A DNA stretch of 64,000 nucleotides from contig JACTAT010000002.1 in NCBI GenBank assembly GCA_014526335.1, positions 3,268,506 to 3,332,505 of the forward strand, read 5' to 3'. The DNA comes from Chrysaora quinquecirrha. Taxonomy: Eukaryota > Cnidaria > Scyphozoa > Semaeostomeae > Pelagiidae. The notes beneath the pieces are model-generated. The model had not been told where the DNA came from. It saw nothing but the letters and a program-made list of their open reading frames with translations, and ran no database searches. Positions 13,501-47,100 of the stretch are shown in pieces (positions within the stretch are counted from its first letter, which is position 1; the number at the start of each line of letters is the position of its first letter). The position numbers were made by a program, and so were the translations under genes.

Positions 13501-13634
13501 CTTATTATTTTTCCATTTCCCAACTTACAAGAGCACTGATCCATTGGATGACAGCTTTGTGCAGCATTATTCAATTTTATTAGTGTAACAATTAAAAATA
13601 TTCTAATCCAGAGCTCACTTCTTCTTCCTGCCAT
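7573..13634 (-). CDS. M6PR-like: Cation-dependent mannose-6-phosphate receptor-like protein, copy A (complete)
   Basis: Seven exons: 13634-13462, 13330-13246, 12811-12681, 11928-11844, 11096-10981, 10395-10269 and 7635-7573. All are in phase and give 259 residues. Exons 4 and 6 match copy C exactly in length (85 and 127 nt). Layout: signal peptide from MAGRRSELW, then CHPMDQCSC, a Tyr-x-x-x-x-x-Cys strand, a central YTFxxTG-type strand, VILECD, CACPGGC, LSTGSILCI, a membrane helix with VYLVGG, the VIPNKSFWSDLPLLAK signature, and a tail ending EYQQI. The MRH positions that should be Gln, Arg and Glu read Ala (CA), Ile and Ser, while Tyr remains. Membership of the receptor family is clear but sugar binding is doubtful. 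The last intron is 2.6 kb and carries a LINE fragment and three MITEs. Confidence 0.82.
7735..9303 (-). mobile_element. 5'-truncated non-LTR retrotransposon (LINE)
   Basis: An open frame from 9289 down to 7976 (437 codons) encodes the C-terminal part of a non-LTR reverse transcriptase. LSPMLFALFLNDL is at its start, and the catalytic YADD box follows within LLYADDLVLIAE. A thumb region with YKYLGVTI follows, then a C-terminal CKYC...CPLF knuckle-like segment. The endonuclease and first half of the RT are missing. The 3' end is an A-rich tail (T-rich at 7741-7760 on plus). It lies in the same orientation as its host, intron 6 of receptor copy A. The remaining frame is intact, so insertion is probably recent; I would place it near Jockey/CR1-type elements without certainty. 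Confidence 0.85.
9310..9680. mobile_element. MITE, CACG-TTTTTTTATAAG family, copy 2 (word TAAGAAAC)
   Basis: Terminal inverted repeats CACGTATTTTTTTTATAAGA and, on the right, CTTATCAAAAAAATACGTG are flanked by TA. The word AAGAAAC is repeated through the element, including just inside both ends. It is about 80 percent identical by eye to the copy at 9844. It sits directly against the broken 5' end of the LINE. Confidence 0.85.
9844..10218. mobile_element. MITE, CACG-TTTTTTTATAAG family, copy 3 (word TAAGAAAC)
   Basis: Same structure as the neighbouring copy: TA-flanked, left end CACGTATTTTTTTATAAG, right end CTTATAAAAAAAATACGTG, with AAGAAACTC/AAGAAACCC repeats inside. It ends 51 bp from exon 6 of receptor copy A. 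Confidence 0.85.
10545..10801. mobile_element. TIR element (TGGCTAAACTAGGAGAC)
   Basis: The left end TGGCTAAACTAGGAGAC mirrors the right end GTCTCCTAGTTTAGCCA, and GCGCGACA/TGTCGCGCGC follows inside. The interior carries repeated GAGACA/TGTCTC words. There is no coding capacity. It lies in intron 5 of receptor copy A. Confidence 0.8.
11125..11400. repeat. Intronic direct repeats in receptor copy A
   Basis: TTATCGCTCAT followed by AAACnGAGATCGCTCAAA occurs twice (near 11150 and 11262), and TTTCAGGTAATAAGTCTA occurs twice (near 11304 and 11369). The last part contains the GTCCAGCA...GCGATAACTACG dispersed repeat also seen near 50530. Confidence 0.55.
12850..13195. repeat. Imperfect inverted repeat (GAGCATTCAAA / GGGCTTTGACC family)
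   Basis: Centred near 13000, TTTATAAGGGCTTTGACC and GGCCAAAGCCTTTATAAA face each other, with ATGAGCATTCAAA and TTTGAATGCTCAT outside them. A related copy in the other orientation lies at 18640-18870. This is probably an old foldback or MITE in intron 2 of copy A. Confidence 0.6.
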
Positions 13635-14263
13635 GATTGCTCACTCAAACAAGGGGTAAACTTTGAGCCCCTGTGACAGCTACCATGTGACGACAGGTTT
13701 CAAAACGAGACAGGGGCAAACAGGAGCTTCGGGGCTTAGGATCTTCGGAGAAGGGGGAATAAAGACTTGACTTCGGATTTGGGAACAGTGGAGCGACAAT
13801 TGGATAATGGCAAAAATGAAAAGAAACATTCACGTTTAAATTGATCTGTTGGGTAAAAAGTTCGTCTTTCATGGAAAAAAATTTCCCGTCGGAGTTGCAA
13901 AAAATCGCGAGTACTTAGCAAAAGAGATCGAATCAAGTAATACGCATTCAGTAATGATTTCGTTTTCTTATATTTCCATTTTTTCATTATAATCTAAATC
14001 AGTGCAAAAAAAACATGAAAATATAACAAAATCTAACATCCAAAATATAAAAGATAGGTACCTGAATTCTAGTTACAATTTATCTATTTATTCTTTCGAA
14101 AGTTGTATCTAAACCTTCATCAAAATCCTGAATGTACTTATTTACAATGATTTACATGATCTATTAAATCTTCATCACATTACATAGCTTAGTATTTTCG
14201 TAAAATGTTTATTCTCATATTATTGTATTTGGTCTGCTGTTGCTTATAAACAACCAAGGACAC

Positions 14264-17200
14264 TCAAATTGGCTGGTATTCAGTTTTTGTTCCTCTAATT
14301 TTACCATAAGTAAATACGACTCCATCCTGAAATAAAGAATTAAATAATCATCATGATCATGATCGTCATCATCTTCATGTCAATCATTCATCACCATAAT
14401 CATCATCATCATCATCATCATCATTATCATCGTCATAATAATCATCATCATTATTCATCACCATAATAATCATTTTAGTGACCATCATTATTATCATCAT
14501 CATCATCATCATCATCATAATTATAATCATCATCATCATCATCATCATCACTATAATCAAAATCATCATCATCGTCATCATAATCATCATCGTTATTATC
14601 GTCATCATCATGAAAATCAGCATAACCATCATCGTCAGCATGTTTATAGTCAACACTTTACCTTGGCCAGTAGTGGCAGATCGGACCAGAATGATTTATT
14701 TGGTATAATATCTGAACCCTCCTTTTTGAGATGAAACTTGTAGAACAATAAACCACCAACAAGGTATACGAAGACGAGAACAAGAAGGCTGAAAATATAA
14801 ATAACTGGTAATTTATGAAATGAAAATGTACATTACTACGAGTAGGAAATGAAATGAATTTGCTGATTAATAAGGAAAATGGCATGAAATCAGTAAGGCT
14901 TGAAATCAGCGTGCTGAAGAATATGGTGCATGAGTCGCATGAAGTTAATAAAGCTGAAGAATACGGTATGAAATTAACATTCTTTTAATATGCTACTACT
15001 CTCAGTCATTTTTTTTATAAGAATATTGTTTATAAGAATATTGAGGCTCAGAATCATCCAATTTTTAAGAATATTGTAAGAATATTGCTCAGTCTCAGCT
15101 CGCATTATTTCGGTCTCATTTTTCAGAAGTTGCCTGTTTTGCAATGTTAAAACGAAACTTCGTGATTGTTAACAACATTCTTATTGCTATAATAGTTGAA
15201 TTTTTATTTCGCTCGACCATTTCCTCATAATGAGATAATTTTTCTTTTAGCTATGCTCCCCTGAAAACGCATAAGGTTTGAAAATAAGAACAATTTAAGA
15301 ATATATTCAGGCTCAAAACAAACATTTCTTAAGAATATTGAGGCTGGACAAAAAGGATATAGTATTCTTGGAAAAAAAAAGAGTGTCGATCGCGACTTAC
15401 AACTCTGGAGGGTTTTGATCTTCTAAAATTTTGTCGATTTTAAGACCCCGTTGAACGGATCGGGAACGGTCCGGGAATGGATCGGGAGCGGTACCCATAT
15501 CGTACCAGAAAATCACGGATCTTTTGGATCCGTACCTTTTTCTCTCTTGTAGATTAGCTGCAACGTTTCAAACATGCAAGTCACAAACAACGAAGTAAGT
15601 ATAGTGTATGATAAAGACAATCAAATGAAAAACCGTAAAAAGAATAATTAGTTTCGTCTTCACGAGGTTGTGTCTTACAAAGTGTTTCAGAGGAAGCTCC
15701 ACCATGTTCAAAATAGTCGGCTGCTCTGCTGTTGCATCACATTGCAAGATGATATTCGTCGATCTGAATTTGGGAAAAAAGAGAATGGCTTTAGAAGGTA
15801 GCAGTCATGCCTACAAGAAAAACTCTGTTTAAGACAACACTCAACGGCCCCAGAACATATCTTTCTTCCTTTGCCGCATGCTCGCCATCGCTGAACGCCG
15901 TTGCAAGCCAGCTATCGCGCAACAAAGGTTTTAGGCTCTGGCCATTAGATCAAATATTGTTTGTCAGACCTTCTAAATCTTCTTTATCAACGGAAAGTTT
16001 TACTGTTTGGCCACATTGCAAGACAAATGCTCGTCAACCAATTTTGCTTGTGTCAGGCAAAAAACGTTTCTTAAAATGTAAACTTTTTTCAAACACATCG
16101 GGCGTCGGATTCTGCTAATTTATTTCTTGTTTGATTTGTTCTATTATTACATAAATCAAATACCTTAATATGATACTAACATTCCATTAGCTCCAGTATA
16201 AGCAAAGGTGTAGCTACTGTCCACTCCTGGTGTGACTGATGGATATTTTGGGTAAGCGAGAGGTATTGAAGCTGTTTGTCCACCTTTCTTTGGTATTTCA
16301 CACATCTAAAAAAAGGAGACCTAGCTTGTTAAGGCTGATCCCATTTAAGTAATAAGAAAATCCCTATCATATAAGAATGGCCGTAGAAGGGCCATGAAAT
16401 CTTCTGAAGAGATACTTGTCACAAGTAGCCCCAAACCAGAAAACTAAGCCCAGAGGTAGAGGCTCATAGCCTCTTCCTCAGAAGATACCTAAAATCAACC
16501 CTGGATTATGGTGAAAAAGTAAAAGTGTTCTTACCAAGGCATCTTTGCATCCACTGTTAGGTATTGTGATTGGTGTGCAAGGGTTGTAACTATATGAGTT
16601 TGGGTCTACCAGTATGTCGTTGAAGTTAAACCTGTGAAACAAAAAAGGGACTAAAAACAATTAAACAGCAAGGGCATTAAATTAATTTAATAATTTTCTT
16701 ATTTGCCCCTTGGAAGTCTTGCACACCCTTTCTGAAAATTCTGTTCTCTTCATGGAAATCTTTAGAATCCTTATGTTTTAGAAATCTCAGGCACCTATTT
16801 CAGGAGTGAAATAATGTTATGCTCCTGCTCCTCAGGTGCAATTTTGGTGAGAACGAGTTTAGGGATCCCTAGTATACAAAAACAAGAAGATTTTCGATAA
16901 TTTTGCAATATGCAAGCCTGCATTCCATGCACTATCTATATTGTGAAGATCTCCAGCATAGAAGAGCGATTTTCTATTGCTCTTCTTATTGTTCTATTTT
17001 TAAACGTTATGTATACCTTCTATTGTTTATTCTTAAGATTGATGTATGCATGGAATGCACCATGGGCAACCACACTTTGAGGCAGGTGGGGGCAGGGGCG
17101 CCGGAAGCATGGGGCAGCAGGGGCAGCTGCCCCCTGCCCTCGGAAAAATTGCCAAATTCTTTTATTTTCCTATTGTTTTGCCCTAAAATTGTTGCTTCTG

Positions 17201-17563
17201 CCCCCGCTGCCCTGCATTGCTTCCGGCGCCCTTGGGTGAGGGTTTGGGGGTGGCAGTCCGAGCCCCAATCGTACCCAATAGGCAATATTGAACTCCAAAA
17301 CAACACGTGAAAATAGGGATCTCTAAACTGTAGCAGAACCAAACTTGCACGTATTTCTGCAAAATACAATGCAACAATTAATTGCCAAGCCAAGCCAACC
17401 TTGCTTTTGTGTTACTTCTAGTATCAAGTTCCCAAAGGCTGATAATTTTTCCATTGTCCAGCTTGCAAGAGCATTGATCGATCGGATGACAGCTTTGTGC
17501 AGCACTGTTCAAATCTAATAATGCTAGAAATGAAAATACTCCTAAATACTTGAGGCAAGACAT
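14264..17563 (-). CDS. M6PR-like: Cation-dependent mannose-6-phosphate receptor-like protein, copy B (fifth exon not found)
   Basis: Six exons recognised: 17563-17400, 16631-16535, 16305-16181, 15763-15679, 14788-14662 and 14326-14264. They encode a signal peptide (MSCLKYLGVF), CHPIDQCSC, SYNPCTPI, AYPKYPS, ILQCD, the membrane helix with VYLVGG, IIPNKSFWSDLPLLAK and a tail ending EYQPI. The exon that in copies A and C encodes CACPGxC plus LSTGS is not visible between 15679 and 14788. Exon 4 ends in phase 0 while exon 6 needs phase 2, so joining them directly breaks the frame. A MITE occupies much of that interval. MRH residues: Glu replaces Gln after the exon 3 Cys, Ile replaces Arg, Glu is kept and Phe replaces Tyr. 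It may be a degenerating gene, or the exon may be too diverged to see. Exon 1 has a weak donor (AAG then GTTGGC). Confidence 0.7.
14385..14640. repeat. (CAT/ATC)n microsatellite
   Basis: About 250 bp of imperfect CAT/ATA trinucleotides lie in the last intron of receptor copy B. The long Ile- or Met-rich open frames here are artefacts of the repeat. Confidence 0.95.
15003..15385. mobile_element. MITE, CACG-TTTTTTTATAAG family, diverged copy 4 (word AAGAATATTG)
   Basis: The left end CATTTTTTTTATAAGAATA and right end ATTCTTGGAAAAAAAAAGAG are imperfect inverted repeats. AAGAATATTG or close variants occur at least five times, often followed by AGGCTC. It lies where exon 5 of receptor copy B would be expected. 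Confidence 0.7.
17095..17232. mobile_element. hAT-like MITE (GGCGCCGGAAGC ends)
   Basis: CAGGGGCGCCGGAAGCA and TGCTTCCGGCGCCCTTG form the inverted ends. A near-identical element is at 55664-55799. The overlapping short open frames on both strands come from this element. Confidence 0.75.
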
Positions 17564-17847
17564 GATGATTGCTTGACTTCTGCTTTTGAATTTTGATCAA
17601 GTCATCTGCACCTAAAAGATTAAAAGTGGAAGGAATTCGAGCATGCGCCTGGTCAGATCAGCCCGCAGATCAACGGTCAGCGGACTTCTCACATTCCTTT
17701 GTCACCAGTGTTCTTTTCGACATCTTCCTTTCAAGATCTAAACACTGACGTAGCATAGCAAGAGAAATTGTGAGTGGAAAAATTTGTGTTTTTACTAGAT
17801 TTATTGCTAATATAAAGTCTTTTTCTAAATCTAAATTATTCTTGTAG
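17564..17847. promoter_or_regulatory. Shared 5' interval between receptor copy B and SEC61G
   Basis: The two start codons face away from each other and are 292 bp apart (17563 minus, 17856 plus). A likely non-coding first exon of SEC61G ends near 17769 (donor AATT then GTGAGT) and resumes after TTGTAG at 17848. No clear TATA box is seen. Bidirectional promoter activity is inferred from spacing only. Confidence 0.5.
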
Positions 17848-17855
17848 ATTCAACA

Positions 17856-18249
<394 letters not shown>

Positions 18250-18639
18250 GGTTGGTACCTATCATCAAAATCATCTGTTAATCATCTTACTTAAATTTTT
18301 CTCTTATCAAACCAACCTCTATCTGTGTGTGACTGTGCATTTTGTTCAAAAAGGAGTAAAAATGTGAGCAGTAAGTAAATACTCATGCAAGCGTTCGTGC
18401 AAGATGGTTTTCAGAAAACTAGGCCTAACCAGGTTGAAAATTAAACATGAAAATTGTTCGATTCAAGTTGTCAAGGTTTTCATCCTACATCCATATATAA
18501 ATTTGTATAAGAGAATCGGAGGCAAAACAACTTTGAAGTTTAGCGAATAATAACAAAATATAACTAACAGCACACTTTTTGTTATAGTGAATAATAACAA
18601 AATATAACTAATAAATATATAAAAATAGACCAACAGCAT

Positions 18640-18870
18640 TGCCATTGAAATTTTTTGAAATCACAAGATATAGAGTTTTGGATGCAAAAATTGTATTGAG
18701 CATTCGAAACGTATTCTAGGTACAAGGTTTCATGTTTAAAGTCCCTGATTCAATTCTATAAAAGCTTTGACCACAAAGAATAAAGTTGGTGAAACTTTTA
18801 CCCCCTGTACTAGGTGTAAGCTCTTATAAAATCGTAATCTATAATGCTAGTAAAATGGAAAATACCAGCA
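18640..18870. repeat. Second copy of the GAGCATTC / GCTTTGACC repeat
   Basis: It shares TCACAAGATAT, GAGCATTC, AGGTACAAGGTT, TAAAAGCTTTGACC and GGTGAAACTTT with the element at 12850-13195, in the opposite orientation. It lies in the presumed 3'UTR intron of SEC61G. Confidence 0.55.
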
Positions 18871-18930
18871 CTTGAACCGGAAATCAAGGACTCGTGTCAC
18901 AAGTCCCGCATTTTGTTTTCTTGTATTGAT

Positions 18931-19100
18931 GAAGGTGAAGATGAAATGATGTATTTAGCACCAGTTTAAAGTTTCTCCGAATTAATTTAACTGACCAAGA
19001 CCTCAACCCTGGCTGTAATGCTAACGTAGCTTGGTTCAAACCCTGACCAAGCTGAGCTTCTGACACTATGATCAAGCTTGATTAGACCATAACAGCACAG
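18931..19100 (-). mobile_element. tRNA-derived SINE, copy 2
   Basis: This is an aged copy of the SINE at 3082: GAAGGTGAAGATGAAATG on the left (its 3' tail on minus), then GAGCTTCTGAC and the B-box region GGGTTTGAACC read on minus. Confidence 0.65.
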
Positions 19101-19145
19101 TGTCTTCTTATTATTCTATTTATTAATACTTTCTTTTTCTTTTAG

Positions 19146-19265
19146 ATACCTTGTCCTGATAAAGAACTATTGAGCTCAGCACAGACTTATGGAACACTGA
19201 AATTGTACAGTTAGTTATTTGTATTCTGTTTATCAAATGAGAATAAAATCTATCTTCCCATCTTA
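19146..19265 (+). other. Probable 3'UTR exon of SEC61G with polyadenylation signal
   Basis: It follows a good acceptor (TTTTCTTTTAG) and contains AATAAA at 19242-19247. No coding frame is seen. Confidence 0.5.
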
Positions 19266-20038
19266 CATTGATTATTTTTTCATCTTAACTCTTCAAATAT
19301 TGTATCATGGGTTGATTGAGTCGAGAGAATCATGTGATTATTTTGAAAGCTTCTCAAACCTGTTTTCCAATGATATGGCTACTGATAAAAATTCTTAAAT
19401 TTTCAAAAGTCCTAAGAGTAAAGACTTTGAAGAGATTTTTGTGGATCCCATTTCGTTTAATGATCAAGTATCTCACATCGCAATCTATGATTATGTATTC
19501 GATTCCCACCAAGGTCAAACTTGGCACAAAAAGTGAGGAAAGTTGCCAGCCCTCTGTAATGGAAAGCAAAAGGCAGAGGAATCATAATCACAAGGTGTCT
19601 TCACACCGACAGGAAGGACTGGGGTGGCACCACTTAGATAAGTCTTGGGCTTTTCTGATGTGCCTAACTAACCAAATAAATTACTTCTTTGAATTGGAAA
19701 ATTTGAAAAATATACCAGATTAAAAAAGCTCTTAAGATTGACAGTTGGCTGTAGCTTACTAGGGGGCCTATCTGGGATACTTGCAACGGAACCTTTGTTA
19801 GGACATGCCAGCCCTTTTGTGTACCTGTTTTGCCCAAACGTATACCCGGCGTTAAACCTATTTGCAAAAGTATACACGAGTTTTCTTAAAAATCTTAGGA
19901 AAAAAAACCCCGGAACATATCGAAATATCTGTTATAGGAAATCTGTACCGTTCACTTTTCAAAAATGCTGAAAATCAGTACCGCTTCAAATACCCGAATT
20001 AGAGAAGTCGTACCGTCCCACAAGCCCCAGCCATACGT

Positions 20039-20529
20039 GGGGGCCTATTATAGGTTTGCGGCTTCGCGGCTTCGACCCCTATTTTGCGTGCGGTTTACGG
20101 ACTTGGCAATGATTTTGCTACGGTTTGCGGCTTCAGAAAAAGATGCGTCTTGCGTCTTTCGCTGTGTTTTGGCCTCGGTTTACGGCTTTGTGAATGCGGC
20201 TGCGGCTTGTTACCGAATAAACAGGCCAGCGGCTATATTCTGAATTTCACATCAGATTGGGCTGAAAAGGGCTCTGTGTCGCTAGAAAATTTAATGGGTG
20301 AGTACAGTAACCAGGAAGTAACCAAGTAACCGGATTAATGTCGATTGACAAGCTAATGTTGACGAAGAGGAGTGGAAGTCTAAACAATAGCTCTTAAAAC
20401 TATTTTTATATCAACGGAAAGTTTTTAGTCTAGCGGCCGCGGCTTGGCGATTAATTTCATCGCGGATTGCGGCTTTGAGCTAAATTTTTTGCGGTTTCGC
20501 GGCTTCTGGACCCCCTATAATAGGCCCCC
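20039..20529. mobile_element. TIR element with 6-bp target duplication (GGGGGCCTATTATAGG)
   Basis: GGGGGCCTATTATAGG at the left mirrors CCTATAATAGGCCCCC at the right, and ATACGT is duplicated at 20033-20038 and 20530-20535. The interior is rich in GCGGCTT / GCGGTTT words (more than ten), all in one orientation. There is no intact transposase. Confidence 0.85.
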
Positions 20530-22524
20530 ATACGTTGCCAAGATTCCACCCAGCAATGCCAAACATTCATATCTGAAGAAATGTTTGCAACGTTTAGCCA
20601 TCCCTGCCACAACCAGCAGTTAACGTACGCAAAGAAATTCGTGAAATGTTGAGTGTTGGCAGCATTCGGCCAAGGCAAGCAATACCTTTTTTGGTCGACA
20701 CCGTCCACACGCTCCCACTTCTATAACGTTCTTGTACTGTACGTTCCCAGACATACTAACATTAATAAAAGATTGAATTGGATCGTGTGCATTATTTCCA
20801 CAGAGGCTACTTCTTATTTTTCTTTTCCCTGTTTTTCTCTGTCTTAAATCACAAAGGCGCTGTAGCCTGGGAATGACCTTAGTACTGGTTGTGCTGGTTT
20901 GACAAGTCAAATAGCCGCAACTGCTTTAATTTTCATGAAACAGGTTTTACAAGTTGATTCCTATTATTTCAAATACGATCAATGAAATAATTTTAGTTGC
21001 AAAACACCAGAGCAAAAACAAGTTTTGAAGGCAGCCGGGTTGGACTCTCTTGAATTTTGGTAAGTCTCTCACTCTTTTGCTGGAAAACGTATTGAGTTTG
21101 ACGTTTTATAAGCTCCGCTATCTATTCATTTTTTCATCAAAGTTGCTTTTTTGCTAGCAGTTTGCAAGTTTAGCTATTTAGTATTGCGTATTGAAACTTG
21201 CAAATTGTCTTATTGAATGTTTTTGCTTACATCGTGCCTTTAGGCCAAGATGAATAAAATAGTTTTAAAATTTTGCTTTTGTCAATGACCAAGATTTCAA
21301 GATTGTTTGCGATAAATTTTTAAAACTGGAACTGGGACTGCAGGTATGCTTCATGTTATGGAGAACATGCAGGTTTTCTCAGTTTTGGCAGGTATTGTTG
21401 CGTGAAGTGCAACGGGATTGCACGATTTTCAGCAAACATTGCTACAAGTAATAGTCTACCTGCGCAAAAACTAAATGCGATTGTCATTTAAACAAGATTT
21501 AGAACTTTTCTCAAGCAACGACTTGCATTGAAGAACTTAAAAAATTTTATCCCGGTCTTAAAATTGAAGTTTGCATTCAATTTTTGTTGAAACAACCAAA
21601 GAAACAACTATCTATCAATCTATCTACCATAAGGTTTTGCGACTGTTCTTCAGTTCCTAAATTTTCATTTTTCCCAGATATTCATCAGTCCTTAATGAAA
21701 AATCTTTTATTCGATACCGTGTTTTCTCAAAACAATGATAATATGGCAGGTTGCTAGATTGCTTTCGTCGAGACAAAAAGAGATATCATTTATTCCAAGG
21801 TGTTTGAAGTTTCTTTGACCCTCCCGACAAAGGCAGTCTGGTCCCCGTTTACACGAGAGAATCGGGTTGGATACGATATGGATACGATTTCATTGCATGC
21901 GTTTACACGGGAACGGATAGAAATGGATCCAGTGTACCCGAATGGACACGACTCCGTTCCCAAAAAGGAACATCATGACTTTTTAGGAAGTTCACGGATT
22001 CACTCGGATACTTTCCCGTGTAAATATAAACGGGTTCTCTCTTACTGTTTCGATGTGCAACGAAACTCGTTGGGTGTGTCCTAATGTAAATTGGTAGGCG
22101 AGTTTATTTGGGGGCAGCATTTAAAAAGACTGTGTGTGACTGCAGGATTCTATAAGCAAGCGTCACTTATCAAACTCATAAATATGGTACCTTTTAGAAG
22201 CTGGCGTTTATTAACGGAGGATTCTGTTGGCTGAAAGGCATACGTAGGGAAAGTCCCTTGTAGAAACTAGTTTTTGTGTGCAACATGAATTATCTAGCGG
22301 TTGAACAAGAAAATCACCACTGAATAGGGATTTATGTGGTGGCGTCCTATTCTGTGACGTGAAAATTCATATTTTGATTGGAAACAAAATTTTCGTTGTT
22401 GACTCTGCGTTCTTTTGTTTTCCCACTGCAAAGAGCAATAGGGAAAATCGACTAACGAACGTGATCTGAAATTTGCGGATTTTTTTACGCCTACAGTACT
22501 CAATTTTAGACCATCGTCAAAACA

Positions 22525-22580
22525 TGGAATGTGGAATATTGGAATGCTGGAATATTGGAATACTGGAATGCTGGAATACC
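22525..22580. repeat. GGAATATT/GGAATGCT minisatellite
   Basis: About seven imperfect 8-bp units of the form GGAAT(A/G)(T/C)T are visible. Confidence 0.8.
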
Positions 22581-23131
22581 GAAACAATATTTGCTGTTTT
22601 CAAGAGTTTTATACAATTCCAATATCCTCATTCATGTTTTGAATATAGCCACTAAGTTTTTGCATCCCACTTTTTCACGGTCTGAAATTCAAAAATTGAT
22701 TCAATTTGATCATGCTGTCAGCTATAAGTTGTGGTAAAATGGTAGCTATTACAATACACTCGTTTCATCCCACACACGAATTCGCACTGCTGGCTTGTAA
22801 AATTTCCTGATGCCCCCTGCAAAGGTTACCAAATTGCTTTATAATGCCTTGGTTCACTCTTGAGTTTTTAGCACGGGGTGACTCGTTGACTTTCTGAGGT
22901 TCACGCAGGTGGTTTTCGTGAAATGAAGAAGCGCCGATCGTCCGGGAATTTTAATCTGAAAAAGCGTGTCTCCAAGCTTGGTTCTTGCGCCTCTGCCTTT
23001 CGCAGCTTTCTTTTTAAGATCCTAACCTGGAAGGGTTTAAGGCAGTTATGCACGTAACATTGACTTAAAATGAATTTATGATTAATTCACGATACATGTC
23101 ATCTTTCAGGCTATTTTACCAGAAGTAAAAC

Positions 23132-45997
<22,866 letters not shown>

Positions 45998-46337
45998 CTT
46001 TAATAACTCATTTGAACATCTTCAATATTTTGAAGGTATTCAGACACACACTAGTTCAAACGATAGTCTTAGTCTTTCTTGACATATAGGTTTTAACGTA
46101 GTTTTAATGGCAAGCCTGATCAAGCGGGATAGCGTTTATCCTCAACCCGCCCTCGTATAGATAGATGTTTATTGTAACAAAGCTACGTGTTTTGATATTC
46201 AAAAGTAGAAAATGTTATTTGTATAAAGTCAACACATCACACATCTGGAATGCATTTCTTGTATTGCCCCTAGCACTTTCGCTGGCACATATTCCCTGAC
46301 TTTCAACTTCAGTTCCGCACGCTAGCAAGTTCATTGC

Positions 46338-46851
46338 CACTACTGTGGTGGATACACCATAACTTGAAGGATAATAACCTTCCACGCAGTTGTGCTTTAC
46401 CACCCACTACTACTACGAAGACGTCACACGCAGTTAGTACTGCACAACGCGTCTCACAATACCACGCCAGTTTTTTCTATCTTGTGTCAGTTCAGATAAT
46501 TTATTCAATGTTTGTGCTTCTTTTGAGAGATCCAATTTGATTCCGATGCTGGCCAAATCTTGCCTTATTGTCTGCATCCAGGTCGTCTTTGGTCTTCCTC
46601 GTGGTCGTTTCATTTTCCTGAGATATTCTTAAAGGTCTTTCCTTGCTGGTGTTTCGTGTTTCTGGGTGTAAACGCACGAGATGCTTTACCACCACAGTAC
46701 GCAAAAGATACCACCACATCAAGCACAATAACCAACATTGCAGCAGTGCGTTTCCACCACAGTAGGTATAGATAGGTACGCAGAAAATACCACCACACAA
46801 GGCATGCAAAAAGTACCACCACAGTAGTGCGTATCCACCACAGCAGTGCAT
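46338..46851. mobile_element. Foldback element related to the CACTACTGTGGTGG family
   Basis: CACTACTGTGGTGGATAC at the left mirrors GTATCCACCACAGCAGTG at the right. The interior has several ACCACCACAGTACGCAAAA blocks, as in the element at 36073 and the hairpin at 58355. It lies between XDH/AO and the hydroquinone reductase. Boundaries are approximate. Confidence 0.6.
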
Positions 46852-47100
46852 CTTAATTTTTGCTGAATACAGAGGCATGCGCATTGTGCATTGTATACTG
46901 GTACATTCAATTAAATAAGGGGCGTGGCACGACAGGAAGAAAAGAGACACCACACCCACAACACAGGCCAAGGCGGGGCGGAGCCCGCGACAGCAAGGGA
47001 CTTTTTGTGAAAACAAGGCCATAAAAGTGAAGAATCAACACATGCTCAAATCTTGAAATACCTGCTGCTTGCTTTGGACTTTCATTGGTTGCATGAAAAG

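Larger units (their letters stand above)
19266..23109. other. Spacer with no recognised gene
   Basis: The short open frames here match nothing I recognise, and several lie in repeats. It holds a TIR element at 20039-20529, a TTTACACG-rich stretch at 21835-22035 and a minisatellite near 22525. A non-coding first exon of the XDH/AO gene should lie somewhere here, because the ATG exon begins after an acceptor at 23109. Confidence 0.5.

Noticed and set aside
14384..14708. Met/Ile-rich frames on both strands
   Set aside because: CAT microsatellite; only the receptor exon at 14662-14788 is real.
17007..17393. 128-codon frame on minus
   Set aside because: It crosses a hAT-like MITE whose second copy at 55664 gives similar frames, and has no family motif.
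21800..22084. 94-codon frame on plus
   Set aside because: No recognisable domain, and the DNA has repeated TTTACACG words suggesting an old repeat.
22525..22580. CRISPR-like array
   Set aside because: Units of 8 bp without spacers in a eukaryotic genome; a minisatellite.
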